From: Strigops habroptila
Taxonomy: Eukaryota; Chordata; Aves; Psittaciformes; Psittacidae
Assembly (NCBI RefSeq): GCF_004027225.2
Contig: NC_044302.2
Location: forward strand, 75,703,253-75,767,252
Length of the DNA: 64,000 nt
Direction of reading: 5' to 3'
Shown here: piece after piece, positions 1 through 9,761 of the stretch
How the letters are laid out: each line of letters begins with the position of its first letter
Position numbering within the stretch: position 1 is the first letter of the stretch
Notes under the pieces: model-generated
Database searches by the model: none
Told to the model about the DNA's origin: nothing
What the model saw: the letters and a program-made list of their open reading frames with translations, nothing else
Program-made: the position numbers and the translations under genes

Positions 1-1436
1 TAGCAAATTTCAAGTCATTTCTCCTGTAAATGCTGAAGCTAGAGAGCATAATCCTCCAGAAGAAAACACAAATTGACCTACGCTAAGAAAAGATGGGACT
101 GAGGAGTTTTAAATTAGTGTTTTCATGAAATATATTTCCTTTCTCACATCCTATTTAGTTGGAAAATAAGCTGCCAGGCTATTATTCTTCTCTGAGACTA
201 ATTCACAACTCAGTTACTCAAGCCATCTAAGTTGCGTTTCAAAAAGGTGTCCTGCTCCTTTATCTTTAATAGACAAAACAGAACTCAACAATATTTAAAC
301 TAACATTCTTTCACCATATAGAACAGATAATCCCTCTTACCAGAGACATTAAGGAGGCATCTTAAAGGTTAACGCCTTGATGAGGAGAAAGACTGATCTT
401 AGGAGAAGCATGGTATCAGGCTGGAAATTCAGCAACACCTACTACCACCCTAAATAAAACCTGCAACTAACACTTCCTTATTCCCTCCAGTTTCTAAAGT
501 AGCCCATAAAATAACACATTAGTTCATTTCAGATTTCTTGCTTGCCTAAGTCATGATACCTTCTTGTGTACGGAATGAAGCTCTGCCTCCATGTGAAACA
601 CTGAGGTACTCAGCAGAGCAAAACAGGACATAAATACAGCAGGCAGCAAGGACATTGCATAGACAACTACACAGAAACAGTAATACACGGCAACTGAGAC
701 TGTGCTGACATTGGCAGCTAAGAGTAAGTCTTCTCAGGTATGTGACTGCAGGTTAAAAGCTTTTGCTAAGATACACAGTGCTGAACCCATTAACATTTTT
801 TTTTTTTTTTTTTAAATTTTAAAGAAGCTGGTTACCCACCAGTAACCAGTATTTTCTTCCCATCTCCACATCGATGTAGAAAAAGTGTGGAAAAAGCAGC
901 CCTGACTCCCAACGCTACCTTCTACCAATTGATTCCCATTCAGTCTCAGTGTAGCTACTCAAAAAAACCCCAAAAAATTCCTTTTAACTGAAATTTTGTT
1001 TCCCAAGTATCTTATTATTTTTACTCTCTTTTATCCCAAAAAGAAAATAACACTAATGATAACTTAAAATTTCCATTTAATCAGGTTCCTGTCTTTGTCC
1101 CCTTGCCCAACATGCTGGTTACCATCAGTTACTCGATAACCGATTAATACTTCAGGCAACTGAACAGGAATTCCAGCACACTTCGAAACTGACCTTCTTA
1201 TACACCTGTATCTTTTCTTCTCATTATTTTTTAAAAGCTTTATACCATACATCTACTTAGAAAAGAGCAGCAATACAAAACAGTTCAGTCCTTGAACCTT
1301 TTAACTGCTGATTGTGCTTCATACACCAAATTCTATAAATAATGAGCAAAATAATACAATAAAACACAATTCAGAAAGTATTCTTACTCATCTTTTGAGT
1401 AATCCTTACTATTAAGAAAATAATTTAAATTTATAC

Positions 1437-1507
1437 CTGGTGGAGAACTGTAGTTTCTTAGACTGCAGTTTTGCTGTATCACACTTATGACTCCCGTTTT
1501 CGTCTTC
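1437..1507 (-). CDS. GFM2: GFM2 second coding exon
   Basis: The acceptor TATTTCAG ends at 1508 and the donor CACCAG|GTATAA begins at 1436. The exon is 71 nt, enters in phase 0 and leaves with two bases over. It reads EDENGSHKCDTAKLQSKKLQ and on, which would be the linker between the presequence and the GTPase domain. No further exon could be recognised between 1 and 1,436. Confidence 0.55.
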
Positions 1508-2188
1508 CTGAAATACACACGCTTAACAGGGAGAAAAAAATCATGCAGAATATTTATCATTAAAAATAATTACTTTGTAGCTACATATTTGCCAGCTGTA
1601 GAAAATTAAACTAAAAAAAAATCACCAAACATCTACAGGATTGGATGCTCTTGTCGGCTACTTACACAAGCTCAAAATACCACATATTTGGAAGCAGAAG
1701 CATGAAGATGGTAACACTGAGATTTAAACCAAGTCCAATCCCAATATTATTTTGGAAGTCTAGTAAAAATCTATGATAGCATCAAAACATGTTGTTGTGA
1801 GCCACAATATTTTAAATAGGTCTAATTATTTATGTGAAGAATATAAACTTAACAATGACAAAGCTCAGGTAATCAAAATCACAGATAACTAGAAAAGTTT
1901 ACAGGAAAGTTACAAATTCAACTTCCACCCTCTGACTTCTGTCAATTCCAATTCCAACGTGAAATTATGCATTCTCTTTGGATACCAACTTTTAAAGGAA
2001 AAAAAAAAAGGAAAAAAAGAAAAAAGAGTTTACTCAGACTAACCCAAGCATTTTGTTTGCTCACAGATTAAGTATCAAAATTTGGGAAAAACGTTTACCT
2101 CATTGCAGAAACTTGATGACTTCAATGTGTTCACTGAAAATTTCCTTGTAATTCTCAACATCCTGGCTCCTGTTTCTAAAGATGCTCC
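1437..2188 (-). CDS. GFM2: GFM2 5' part (partial gene), mitochondrial elongation factor G2
   Basis: This is the start of a minus-strand gene whose remainder lies left of the window. GFM2 is a mitochondrial GTPase that works with the recycling factor to split mitoribosomes after termination. Two coding exons are visible and join in frame to 44 complete codons. The first begins MLRITRKFSVNTL, rich in Arg, Lys, Ser and Thr and free of acidic residues until its end, as expected of a mitochondrial presequence. The GTP-binding domain is not in the window. The assignment rests mainly on position: vertebrate GFM2 lies head-to-head with NSA2, as here. Sequence identity in this fast-evolving leader is weak, so the name is an inference from synteny plus the leader character. 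Confidence 0.6.
2099..2188 (-). CDS. GFM2: GFM2 first coding exon
   Basis: The acceptor is at 2190-2189 (TTGGCAG) and the donor reads AATGAG|GTAAAC at 2098. The start codon is at 2161-2159, after 27 untranslated bases of the same exon, and 21 codons follow, ending in phase 0. A longer open frame across this exon in another phase is a shadow: it runs on into intron and has no good start. Confidence 0.6.
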
Positions 2189-2340
2189 CTGCCAACACAC
2201 GTAAACAGTGCACAAAATGTTTATGACAGGAAATGGGTAACTGTATTACTTCCACATAGAACAAACATGAAATTTCACTGTTTTTCAAGTTATATCATGT
2301 TACTATTCTTCAGGTTATTGCTTTGCAGGTTTATATAGGT

Positions 2341-2422
2341 GATGTCCCTGCCCATGGCACAGGGGTTGGAACTAGATGATCTTAAGGTCCTTTCCAACCC
2401 CAACCATTCTATGATTCTATGT
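2341..2422 (+). mobile_element. CR1 LINE 3' end fragment
   Basis: An 82-bp CR1 3' terminus lies in plus orientation. It holds the usual GGTTGGAACTAGATGATCTT stretch and ends in the CR1 8-bp tail ATTCTATG ATTCTATG. It lies in the first intron of GFM2, antisense to that gene. Confidence 0.85.
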
Positions 2423-2779
2423 GTAAAAATCTAACAGATTTTAAGTAATTTAAGTATTTTACGTCATTAAGCCTTAAAAATGCAGCATAAAAGCATGTCC
2501 ACAAACACTAAATACATGTCATAAAGAAACTAGCAAACAGTAAAGCAGAAAAATTAACATCAGAGTTCACACTCACACTCAGATAAGCTCCAGAGTACAG
2601 GTTACTGATCTGTGAAGTGCAAATAGCTCTTCTGATCTAGAAAGAACGGGGGGTGGGCAAGGAAAAGTACCTATCTGGGATAAAAATAACAGAAAATAAT
2701 AACCACTGTGAGCTTTTAAGCATCGCCCAAACCACTGGACACCGAGCCCAAGAACAGAAAATTCAGCCACATTATTAGC

Positions 2780-3640
2780 TGGCTGCTGCTTGTTTAGGGA
2801 AACACCAACACCCAGTCCCAGCGGCTTTATGCTCCGTGGCAGAGTCCCACAGCGAAGGGAAGGAGACGTGCGCACAGGCTCGCTTCCACACGCACCCCCG
2901 CCTCCCAGAGCCGTGCCCTCCCGCCGGCTTCACCCGCGCCGCGCCGGGCGCCGCTCCGCACAGCGACAGCTCGCTCCCTGCCGCGCTACGAGCCGGGCGC
3001 TCCCCCGCAGGCCCCGCGCCGCCGCCGGCCTCGGCACGAAGCTCTTTAACGAGGCCAAGCCGGGGCTTGCGCCGCGGGCCCCAGCCCAGCCGGGACAGCC
3101 GCCATGCCGCCGGAAGGCGCGCTCCTCCTTCCTTTCCCCGCCGCCCAACCGCCTCCCGCGGTTCCGTTCTCCTGCCCCGACCCGAGAGGCCCAGTCGGCA
3201 GGCAGCACTGCTCCGATCTCCCCCGCGCCGTTTTCCCTCTCCTCTGGCCCCGACAACTCGGGCGCGTTAGCCCTCGGGGGCCGCGGGCCGCCGACTCTCC
3301 GCCAGAGGGAACCAAAGCTCCGCGGAGGAGCGTTTCCAGCCGGGGCCGCTTCCCGTCCGGCCCGGCCTTTCCGCTGCGGAGGAGGCTGCTGGACGGCGGG
3401 CTCGGCGAGGCGACGCCGCCATGGTGGGAGCTGGGGCGGCGGCGGGGGGCGGCCGCGGTGGGGACGGGGCAGGGGTGAAGGCGGCCGGGCGGGCTCCGCC
3501 GCCCCGCGCTGAGGGTGCCGCCGCCGGGCCGCGGCCTCCTCGGGCTCCGCCGCGTGTCGCAGCGGCGCCGGGCCCCGGCGAGGGTGCGGGGCCGGCCCCG
3601 CCGGCCGGTCCTCGCTCACCGCGCTGCTTTGTGCCCACAG
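2780..3640. promoter_or_regulatory. CpG island, bidirectional promoter of GFM2 and NSA2
   Basis: This segment is strongly GC- and CpG-rich and lies between the divergent GFM2 and NSA2 coding starts. It contains several CCGCCC/GGGCGG-type boxes. NSA2 reads right from 3,421 and GFM2 reads left from 2,161. A noncoding first exon of GFM2 should lie here; one candidate donor on the minus strand is AGATAG|GTACTT at 2,670, but I cannot confirm it. Long open frames on both strands across this island are GC-rich artefacts. Confidence 0.75.
3421..3423 (+). CDS. NSA2: NSA2 exon 1 coding part (initiator ATG only)
   Basis: The ATG in GCCGCCATG is followed at once by a GTGGGAG donor, so exon 1 contributes only the start codon. 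The next exon begins CCGCAGAACGAG (PQNE), which matches residues 2-5 of NSA2. The 5' UTR lies upstream in the CpG island; its start is not fixed. Confidence 0.9.
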
Positions 3641-6600
3641 CCGCAGAACGAGTACATCGAGCTGCACCGCAAGCGGTATGGGTACCGCCTGGACTACCAC
3701 GAGAAGAGGAGGAAGAAGGAGGGCCGCGAGGCTCACGAGCGGTCCCGGAAGGCCAAGAAGATGATCGGGCTGAAGGCCAAGCTCTACCACAAGCAGCGGC
3801 ATGCCGAGAAGATACAGATGAAGAAGACGTGAGTACCAGCCCCTCCTCTGGCGCCGTCCAGGCATCCTGGCATTGAATACCGTAACTAAGAACTACTACC
3901 TGTTACTAGCAGTAACTTGTGTTCAGGTTGTAGGAGAGAGTGGGTTTTGCCACGGTTAAGACATTTCAGCTTTCCTTTCTTGTCAGTGGATGTTAACAGT
4001 TCTGCTCCTAAAAGCATTCCTTAAGATAGGTGTTAATTAGCAATAGCAGTGACTAATGTAGTTAAGACAAAAATATGAATGCATTTACCTGGGGGTTTCA
4101 CATCAACTGCTGTATATTAGTATAGCAAGAGGCAGCAAACATTTTTTAGCAGTGTTAATACAAAACATACAGTAACGTGCACAGTATTTGATCAGAACAT
4201 GAGGCTTGTCTTACAGGATAAACTACAGTATCAGGCATAGATAAACAAATGCATTTTCTTGAAAATTTTCTCTGTTACTAGAAATTGAAATTTAAGGTGT
4301 TAGCAATATTATTTATTGCTAATGACCTTAGTATCTATTCATCACGTTGCTTTGCTAGTTTTCCAAGTGTAGACAGTAATTTTTCTCTGCTATGTTTAAA
4401 GATGTTGGATTTGTTAACTAGTTTGTGCGTCTTCTCCCGCGTCCAAATGGTCTCAAAATTACCAAAACACAACCCCTTCTACACATACATGCCTCAGATT
4501 TGCAAGCATTGCTATCAAATCTGAAGAGCAGTATGTTATTTTTTGTCAGAGAGGAAGGCTGCTATTTCACATAGTGCTTGGCTGCTTGCTTTAAGCTACT
4601 CAGAAATTCCTTCATAAAATGCATATCTCGTGTTTCAGTCATGACAGGAATTGACAAGCTTTTATGCGCTGTGCAGCCTGTCAGGTGTTACATTAATTAA
4701 GTGAAATTACTAGTTTACCATGAAAATAATTTAGGATTATTCCTTAAATATACATATGCATTTGTTTACAAATGTCTCTTAAAATTTTGAGCTGGCACAA
4801 GCTAAGTTTATATCTAAAAATAAGTGTTTTCCCCCATTTTTAATACCGTTTTTCTTTCCTTGCAGCATTAAAATGCATGAAAAGAGAAATACAAAGAAAA
4901 AGAATGATGAAAAAACACCCAAAGGAGCTGTACCAGCATACCTCCTGGAGAGAGAGGGCCAATCCCGGGCTAAGGTTCTATCTAACATGATCAAACAGAA
5001 AAGAAAAGAAAAAGCCGTAAGTAACTGTATTAAAATTCAGATACTTAGAATTACTTGTGACAGTGACCACCACTTTGAGTGGCTGATACTCAGGTGACTT
5101 ACAGCCTATGAGCAAAGCCTAAGTAAAACTTGAAGCACTGAGTAATTGAGCAATCTAGGACAAAGTAAGCATATGCAGTATCATGACTTCAATAACTTTA
5201 ATATGCTGATTAAAATAAGTTAGCTATGAGTTGTATAGAAAGTCTGGTCTACCACTACACTTTAGGGGAATTTTGTTTTATGCTTTGTTTGTTCCTTCAT
5301 TTAGCAATGTAAGACTGTTGATTCTTCCAGGGGAAGTGGGAAGTTCCTGTCCCAAAGGTCCGTGCACAAGGAGAAACTGAAGTTTTAAAAGTGATTCGTA
5401 CAGGAAAGAGAAAGAAGAAGGCCTGGAAGAGAATGGTCACGAAAGTTTGCTTTGTTGGAGATGGCTTTACTAGGAAGCCTCCTAAATATGAGCGATTCAT
5501 TCGACCAATGGTAATGTCCTTGAGCCTTAAAGAATGTTTAATAATTCTTTTGACTTACTGCTTTGAGTTCCTGTGGGAGGAAACTTTCTTCTATGATAAA
5601 GCACTTCATTACTATTGATGTGGAACATTCCTATTAGTTCCCTTGCAGAAATCTAAACTTCTAATAACCTGAGGGTAGGGAAATGCCCCTGCAGTCACAG
5701 CTGGTGCTGAAATACCTCTGCTCACACTCCCGTAACTCAGGTGATGCCAGTAAGTTCAAGCTACAAGCTGTCAATTTAGCACAGAAGGTCTTTAGCAGAG
5801 GCACTCTCAATGGCTTTTAAAGTTGGAGGCTGCTTTTTCAAGCCGCTATGGTTCTGTCAGCTGCAGAAGCCAGCTCTGTTCTAGTATTCTAGAACTGCTT
5901 CCTTTTGACTTGTTAAGTAAGCTTGAAGCACAGTCGTGACTGTACACAAGGGAAGTGCTGTGCCTCCAGCCTAACCTTTTCTTACACACCTGCAGAAACA
6001 GTGCCTGGGCTCTAGCAGCCTCAGAGTGCACAGGAGGAAAAAACTGATTCACCAAGAACTATAGTTCTTCTAGAAATACCTGTTTCTATTTCCTCATAGA
6101 AATCAACAGAATCACCGTTCAGGCTGGCTGTTGGATCATACTTCATTACTATTTTGATGGTCTTACATGGAAGCCTAGATTTTTAATGTCATGGAAAACG
6201 TTATGGTACTTAATGGTGAAGTAGCCTTCACAAAGCACAGGTCACTAGACAGAAAGTGCTGTAAGAGATGGATATTTAATATTTTACAGCATGTGAAAAA
6301 GATTTTTCAGTTTTACAAGAAAAAAGGAAAAATTTTTAATCTTAAAACCCAGTAGCACCGTTAAATGCATTACCATAAATACCTAATTTCTTCATGGAAC
6401 AGAATCCATCTAAGGTAGCAAGTAGTAGTTTTGTACTACTACTAGAAATTGTCATTCTGAAACTATATGTGGAAAACTTTATCTTACCATTAATCAAGGT
6501 TTTGAGTAAATCTGGTCTTACAGAGTAAGCAGACAGCATTCTGTATTCTAAGTTGTTTCATTCTTCCCAGTATCTCAAAACCTAGGAAACTGAGGACATA

Positions 6601-7525
6601 ATGCTGAAATGAAGCTAGTCATGAGGGCTTAAAACAAATACTAACTCATTCTAACATTCCTTATGCAACAGGGCTTACGTTTCAAGAAGGCGCACGTGAC
6701 ACATCCTGAACTTAAAGCTACTTTTTGCCTACCTATCCTTGGTGTAAAAAAGAATCCTTCTTCTCCTTTGTATACCACACTCGGTGTAATTACCAGGGGT
6801 ACCGTCATCGAGGTGAACGTGAGTGAGCTTGGCCTTGTGACACAAGGGGGCAAAGTTATCTGGGGTAAGTACTTTTGCGTGTTTTTAGGTCTTTGTTGCC
6901 TGATGTATCATTGAGACCACATCCTATAGTCATAGGATCTTTGTTAGGTGTTAGGTTTGGGCTATAGGTGAAGCAACTACTGTGCAGCTCTAAAAATGCA
7001 AGCTTTAAGTGTTAATCTTAGGCTTTCCATTCACACTTTCAAATTAATTGAAGTTCAGGATGAAGAGTCAACTTGTTTGCCTGTGTCTCACACTAAGCAA
7101 TGCTGCAAGTCTGTAAAGACCTAACCTTGTGAACAATCATATTGTGTTTTCAGTGGAAGTTCCAGGTAGAAGCATCTTCATAGGATCAGGCTCTGAAGGG
7201 TCAACAGAGGGGTTGACTTGGGCAGTAGCAGAACCTATGTTGGTTTCCCTTGCTTCCCCCCCCTATCTACCCAGAACTCTAATGATCCATTCATAAGAAA
7301 CAGCCTACATAAAATATTTTGGGAACCTAAGTTTGCAGCTCAGCAAAGATAAGATTTAGATTTCAAAATGCATTTCAGGTTTGTAGCAGGAATTCTGTTA
7401 AAGAGACTTGTGGATTGAACTGCCAACATAGACATTTACTTCCCTTTTTCTCTCCAGGAAAATATGCACAAGTAACAAACAATCCGGAAAATGATGGCTG
7501 CATCAATGCAGTTCTACTTGTTTAA
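3421..7525 (+). CDS. NSA2: NSA2 ribosome biogenesis factor
   Basis: NSA2 (TINP1) is a nucleolar assembly factor of pre-60S particles, needed for 27S pre-rRNA processing. The coding exons are 3421-3423, 3641-3828, 4866-5016, 5331-5510, 6672-6864 and 7458-7525. All introns are GT-AG and phases are consistent. Joined, they give 260 residues, the usual vertebrate length. The N-terminal half is highly basic ([20 protein letters not shown]; then [20 protein letters not shown]). The C-terminal half (about residues 115-260, from GKWEVP onward) is the S8e-type fold, with [20 protein letters not shown] and the ending CINAVLLV. The protein is near-identical to the mammalian one as I recall it. The initiator Met is alone on exon 1. 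AATAAA lies at 7719-7724. Confidence 0.97.
3641..3828 (+). CDS. NSA2: NSA2 exon 2
   Basis: The acceptor is TGCCCACAG at 3632-3640 and the donor AAGAAGAC|GTGAGT at 3829. The 188-nt exon enters in phase 0, leaves in phase 2 and encodes the basic N-terminal segment. Intron 1 before it is only 217 bp and very GC-rich. Confidence 0.95.
4866..5016 (+). CDS. NSA2: NSA2 exon 3
   Basis: The acceptor is TTTCCTTGCAG and the donor AAAGCC|GTAAGT. The 151-nt exon encodes [18 protein letters not shown] through IKQKRKEKA, a Lys-rich stretch that continues the basic N-terminal arm. Confidence 0.95.
5331..5510 (+). CDS. NSA2: NSA2 exon 4
   Basis: The acceptor is ATTCTTCCAG and the donor CCAATG|GTAATG. The 180-nt exon is phase 0 at both ends and encodes [20 protein letters not shown] through YERFIRPM, the start of the S8e-like domain. 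Confidence 0.96.
6672..6864 (+). CDS. NSA2: NSA2 exon 5
   Basis: The acceptor is TTATGCAACAG and the donor TGGG|GTAAGT. The exon encodes [18 protein letters not shown] through TQGGKVIW, the core beta-barrel part of the S8e-like domain. Confidence 0.96.
7458..7525 (+). CDS. NSA2: NSA2 exon 6, C-terminus and stop
   Basis: The acceptor is TTTCTCTCCAG. It encodes [20 protein letters not shown] and two more residues, then TAA at 7523-7525. The 3' UTR of about 215 nt follows in the same exon. Confidence 0.96.
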
Positions 7526-7718
7526 GTTGTGTTAGATACTAAGCGTTGGACATGGGCTCCTGCAAAATCAGTGGAGTTTCAACAAGTTTGCAAGATCTCT
7601 GGAACCATCAACTATTCAAGAATGTTGACCCCCACCGGCTGGTAGAGAACTTAAAGATGCCAGAAACAGCTGCTTGGGTTTTTGTATTTATTATGTTTGT
7701 TCAGCTGAATGCTGTCCA

Positions 7719-7724
7719 AATAAA
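7719..7724 (+). terminator. NSA2: NSA2 polyadenylation signal AATAAA
   Basis: A canonical AATAAA lies 194 nt after the stop codon. A T-rich stretch (GTGATTCAGTTTTCATGTTTT) follows, so cleavage is expected near 7,740. Confidence 0.85.
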
Positions 7725-7740
7725 GTGATTCAGTTTTCAT

Positions 7741-8714
7741 GTTTTGCTAATGTGGTATGGGTTTGATCTGAACTTTAATGGTGTTTTTACAGTAGCAGTT
7801 ATACATTTATACATTGTATAAATTCTTACTTCAGCCTGCATTCCTAGTGATGGGAAATACAGCCACTCTCTCCCATGATGTCCTGCTGTAATAACTGAAG
7901 GTACAGAAGAACATATTAACTTGTACTCTGCTTCTGGGAAAGCAAAAGAGCTGGAAGAATGCAGCTAGAATCTTACTGCAGGCTGACATCAGAAATTAAA
8001 CGCTCAGTTTGATACTTGCCGCTACAGAAGCATGGGCTATTTCCTACCGCATCATTACCTCATATCTTTCTCTCCTTTGCCTCCATGGCTGCATTAATGG
8101 GAAGAATAAGGGCTGGAGAGTTCAGCACTGTAGTTCCAGGCAAGAGGAGAACAGTTTCGTAAGTCTGAATATATGAAGTTGTAGGGGTTTTAAGATGTGA
8201 AATTTGAGAATGGCATGACATCCCTGATGCTACTTGTAGCTATTTTGGTGGCTTTAGGAAACATTCAAGAAAAACTAAAGATCACAAGCATCAACTGATC
8301 AATATATGTTTAGCTGGCGTCTTTGAAATACAAGAAACAAAAGCTGCTTGTAAACTGAAAGCTTTTGCTGATGTAGATAACTGCATCAGTAATCTTCTGA
8401 CAACAATTTGGTGGTAGACAAACTCAGCAGAGTCTATGACTACAAATAAACATACTTCCTTATTTATACTCCAACTCTTAAACAGTACATCATGCCAAGG
8501 AGCTTTTTAACACAAATGACATAAAATCCTTACCAGCTTTCTCTACTTTGAGGGCACTCTAGCCTTTTAACATTGTAAAAAGGAAACTTTCAAACAAAAC
8601 TCCTAAGATATTTCAGAAGCCAGAATGTGAATGCATTGGTGTTGGGTTTTTTTGTATTAACATGAGTTCAAGGTTAGAGGTGGTCACACTTGCAATAAGT
8701 AAGTTGAGTAGTAG
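7741..8714. other. Intergenic, no gene seen
   Basis: This is AT-rich unique sequence between the NSA2 poly(A) site and a CR1 relic. I see no exon with splice sites, no RNA gene and no repeat in it. Confidence 0.6.
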
Positions 8715-8715
8715 A

Positions 8716-9135
8716 CTATAGAATCACAGAGTAGTTAAGGCTGGAAGGGATCTTTTAAGATGGTGTAGTGCAAGCCCCCTGCCTAAAGCAGAATCCGCTA
8801 CAGCAGGGTGTTGGGGCCACATCCAGTCAGGTTTTGAGTATCCATCTCCAAAAATGGAGACTCCACCACTTCTCTGATCAATTCAACCTGATCCAGTGTA
8901 CAACCACTCTTGCAGTTTAAGGTGTTTTATGTTTAAATAAGATCTCCTATACTCCAGGTTGTCCTGTAACTGGGCACCACCAAGAGTCTTGGTTCATCTT
9001 TGTACTCCCCACCACCCTCTCTCCCCCACCAGGTATTTGCATACAAAGTAAGATCCTTCCAAGCTTTCTCTTCACCAGTCTGAACAATTGCAGCTCTCAG
9101 CCTCCTGTATGACAGATGCTCCAACCCCCTAATCA
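8716..9135 (-). mobile_element. Old CR1 LINE 3' fragment (antisense)
   Basis: Read on the minus strand this is a diverged CR1 3' region. The plus strand starts with the tail complement ATAGAATCACAGAGTAGTTA, then AAGGCTGGAAGGGATCTTTT. It continues with the untranslated part and, near 9,060-9,130, a decayed end of ORF2 ([11 protein letters not shown] on the minus strand). It differs clearly from the younger copies at 29 and 34 kb, so it belongs to an older subfamily. Confidence 0.8.
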
Positions 9136-9755
9136 TCTTCACGATGTTTCAAATCTCAGATGAAGTTTCAATTTTCAAAATCTGGCCAGGAAGTCAAGCT
9201 AGGTGCTTTTGTACCAGCTTTCTTAACTTCTCTTACACTATCTGATAGAGGCCGTACTTTAACTATACCTCAAAGCCTTCTCAACAGGTGATTTTGTTAG
9301 TTTAACACATTACCCTAGTCTAGACTTAATAACTTGCTATGATTTTTACTTCTTTGAAGTGACAAGAGATTTGAAACTAAGAGACAGTCGCAAGCCAGTA
9401 AGTCATCTGCTTGGAGAGAGGGGAATTGGTCAAAACACAAGCCTCCACTGAAGCTCTTGTTGCTTTACCCTTTACTGCACATTAACAAGTAACATGAACA
9501 GAATACTTTCATTTTGTACAGCTGTATCAAGAACTTTACTACATCTGTGCTATAAATATGTGACTTCTTGGCTGAATAAGCACATTGTTGCACTTAGGAC
9601 ATTTTAATGTACCACTGTGGGAGTGCATTAATAGCATTTCTAGTTGGCTTGTGTATACCAAACTACCTGAACAACTGCTGTTTACGTCATCTTGCATAGT
9701 TGGAATAGACAGCAGAATGCACATTGTAAACTTCAGAACAGCCTATTCTACAGCT

Positions 9756-9761
9756 TTTATT
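9756..9761 (-). terminator. FAM169A: Candidate distal FAM169A poly(A) signal
   Basis: AATAAA reads on the minus strand, followed by GT-rich sequence 20-45 nt downstream. It would give a 3' UTR of about 4.0 kb. Closer AATAAA hexamers exist on the minus strand at 12,559-12,564 and 12,439-12,444, so the real end or ends cannot be settled from sequence alone. Confidence 0.35.

Noticed and set aside
2930..3865. 311-codon minus-strand open frame, and a 240-codon plus-strand one at 2,790-3,512, in the NSA2/GFM2 island
   Set aside because: They are open only because the island is GC-rich and poor in stop codons. The minus frame lies antisense to NSA2 exon 2, and neither resembles a protein family.
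3829..7457. Box C/D or H/ACA snoRNA in NSA2 introns
   Set aside because: Ribosome-biogenesis genes often host them. I found only one-mismatch C-box-like words (for example GTGATGC near 5,741) and no paired D box or flanking stem.
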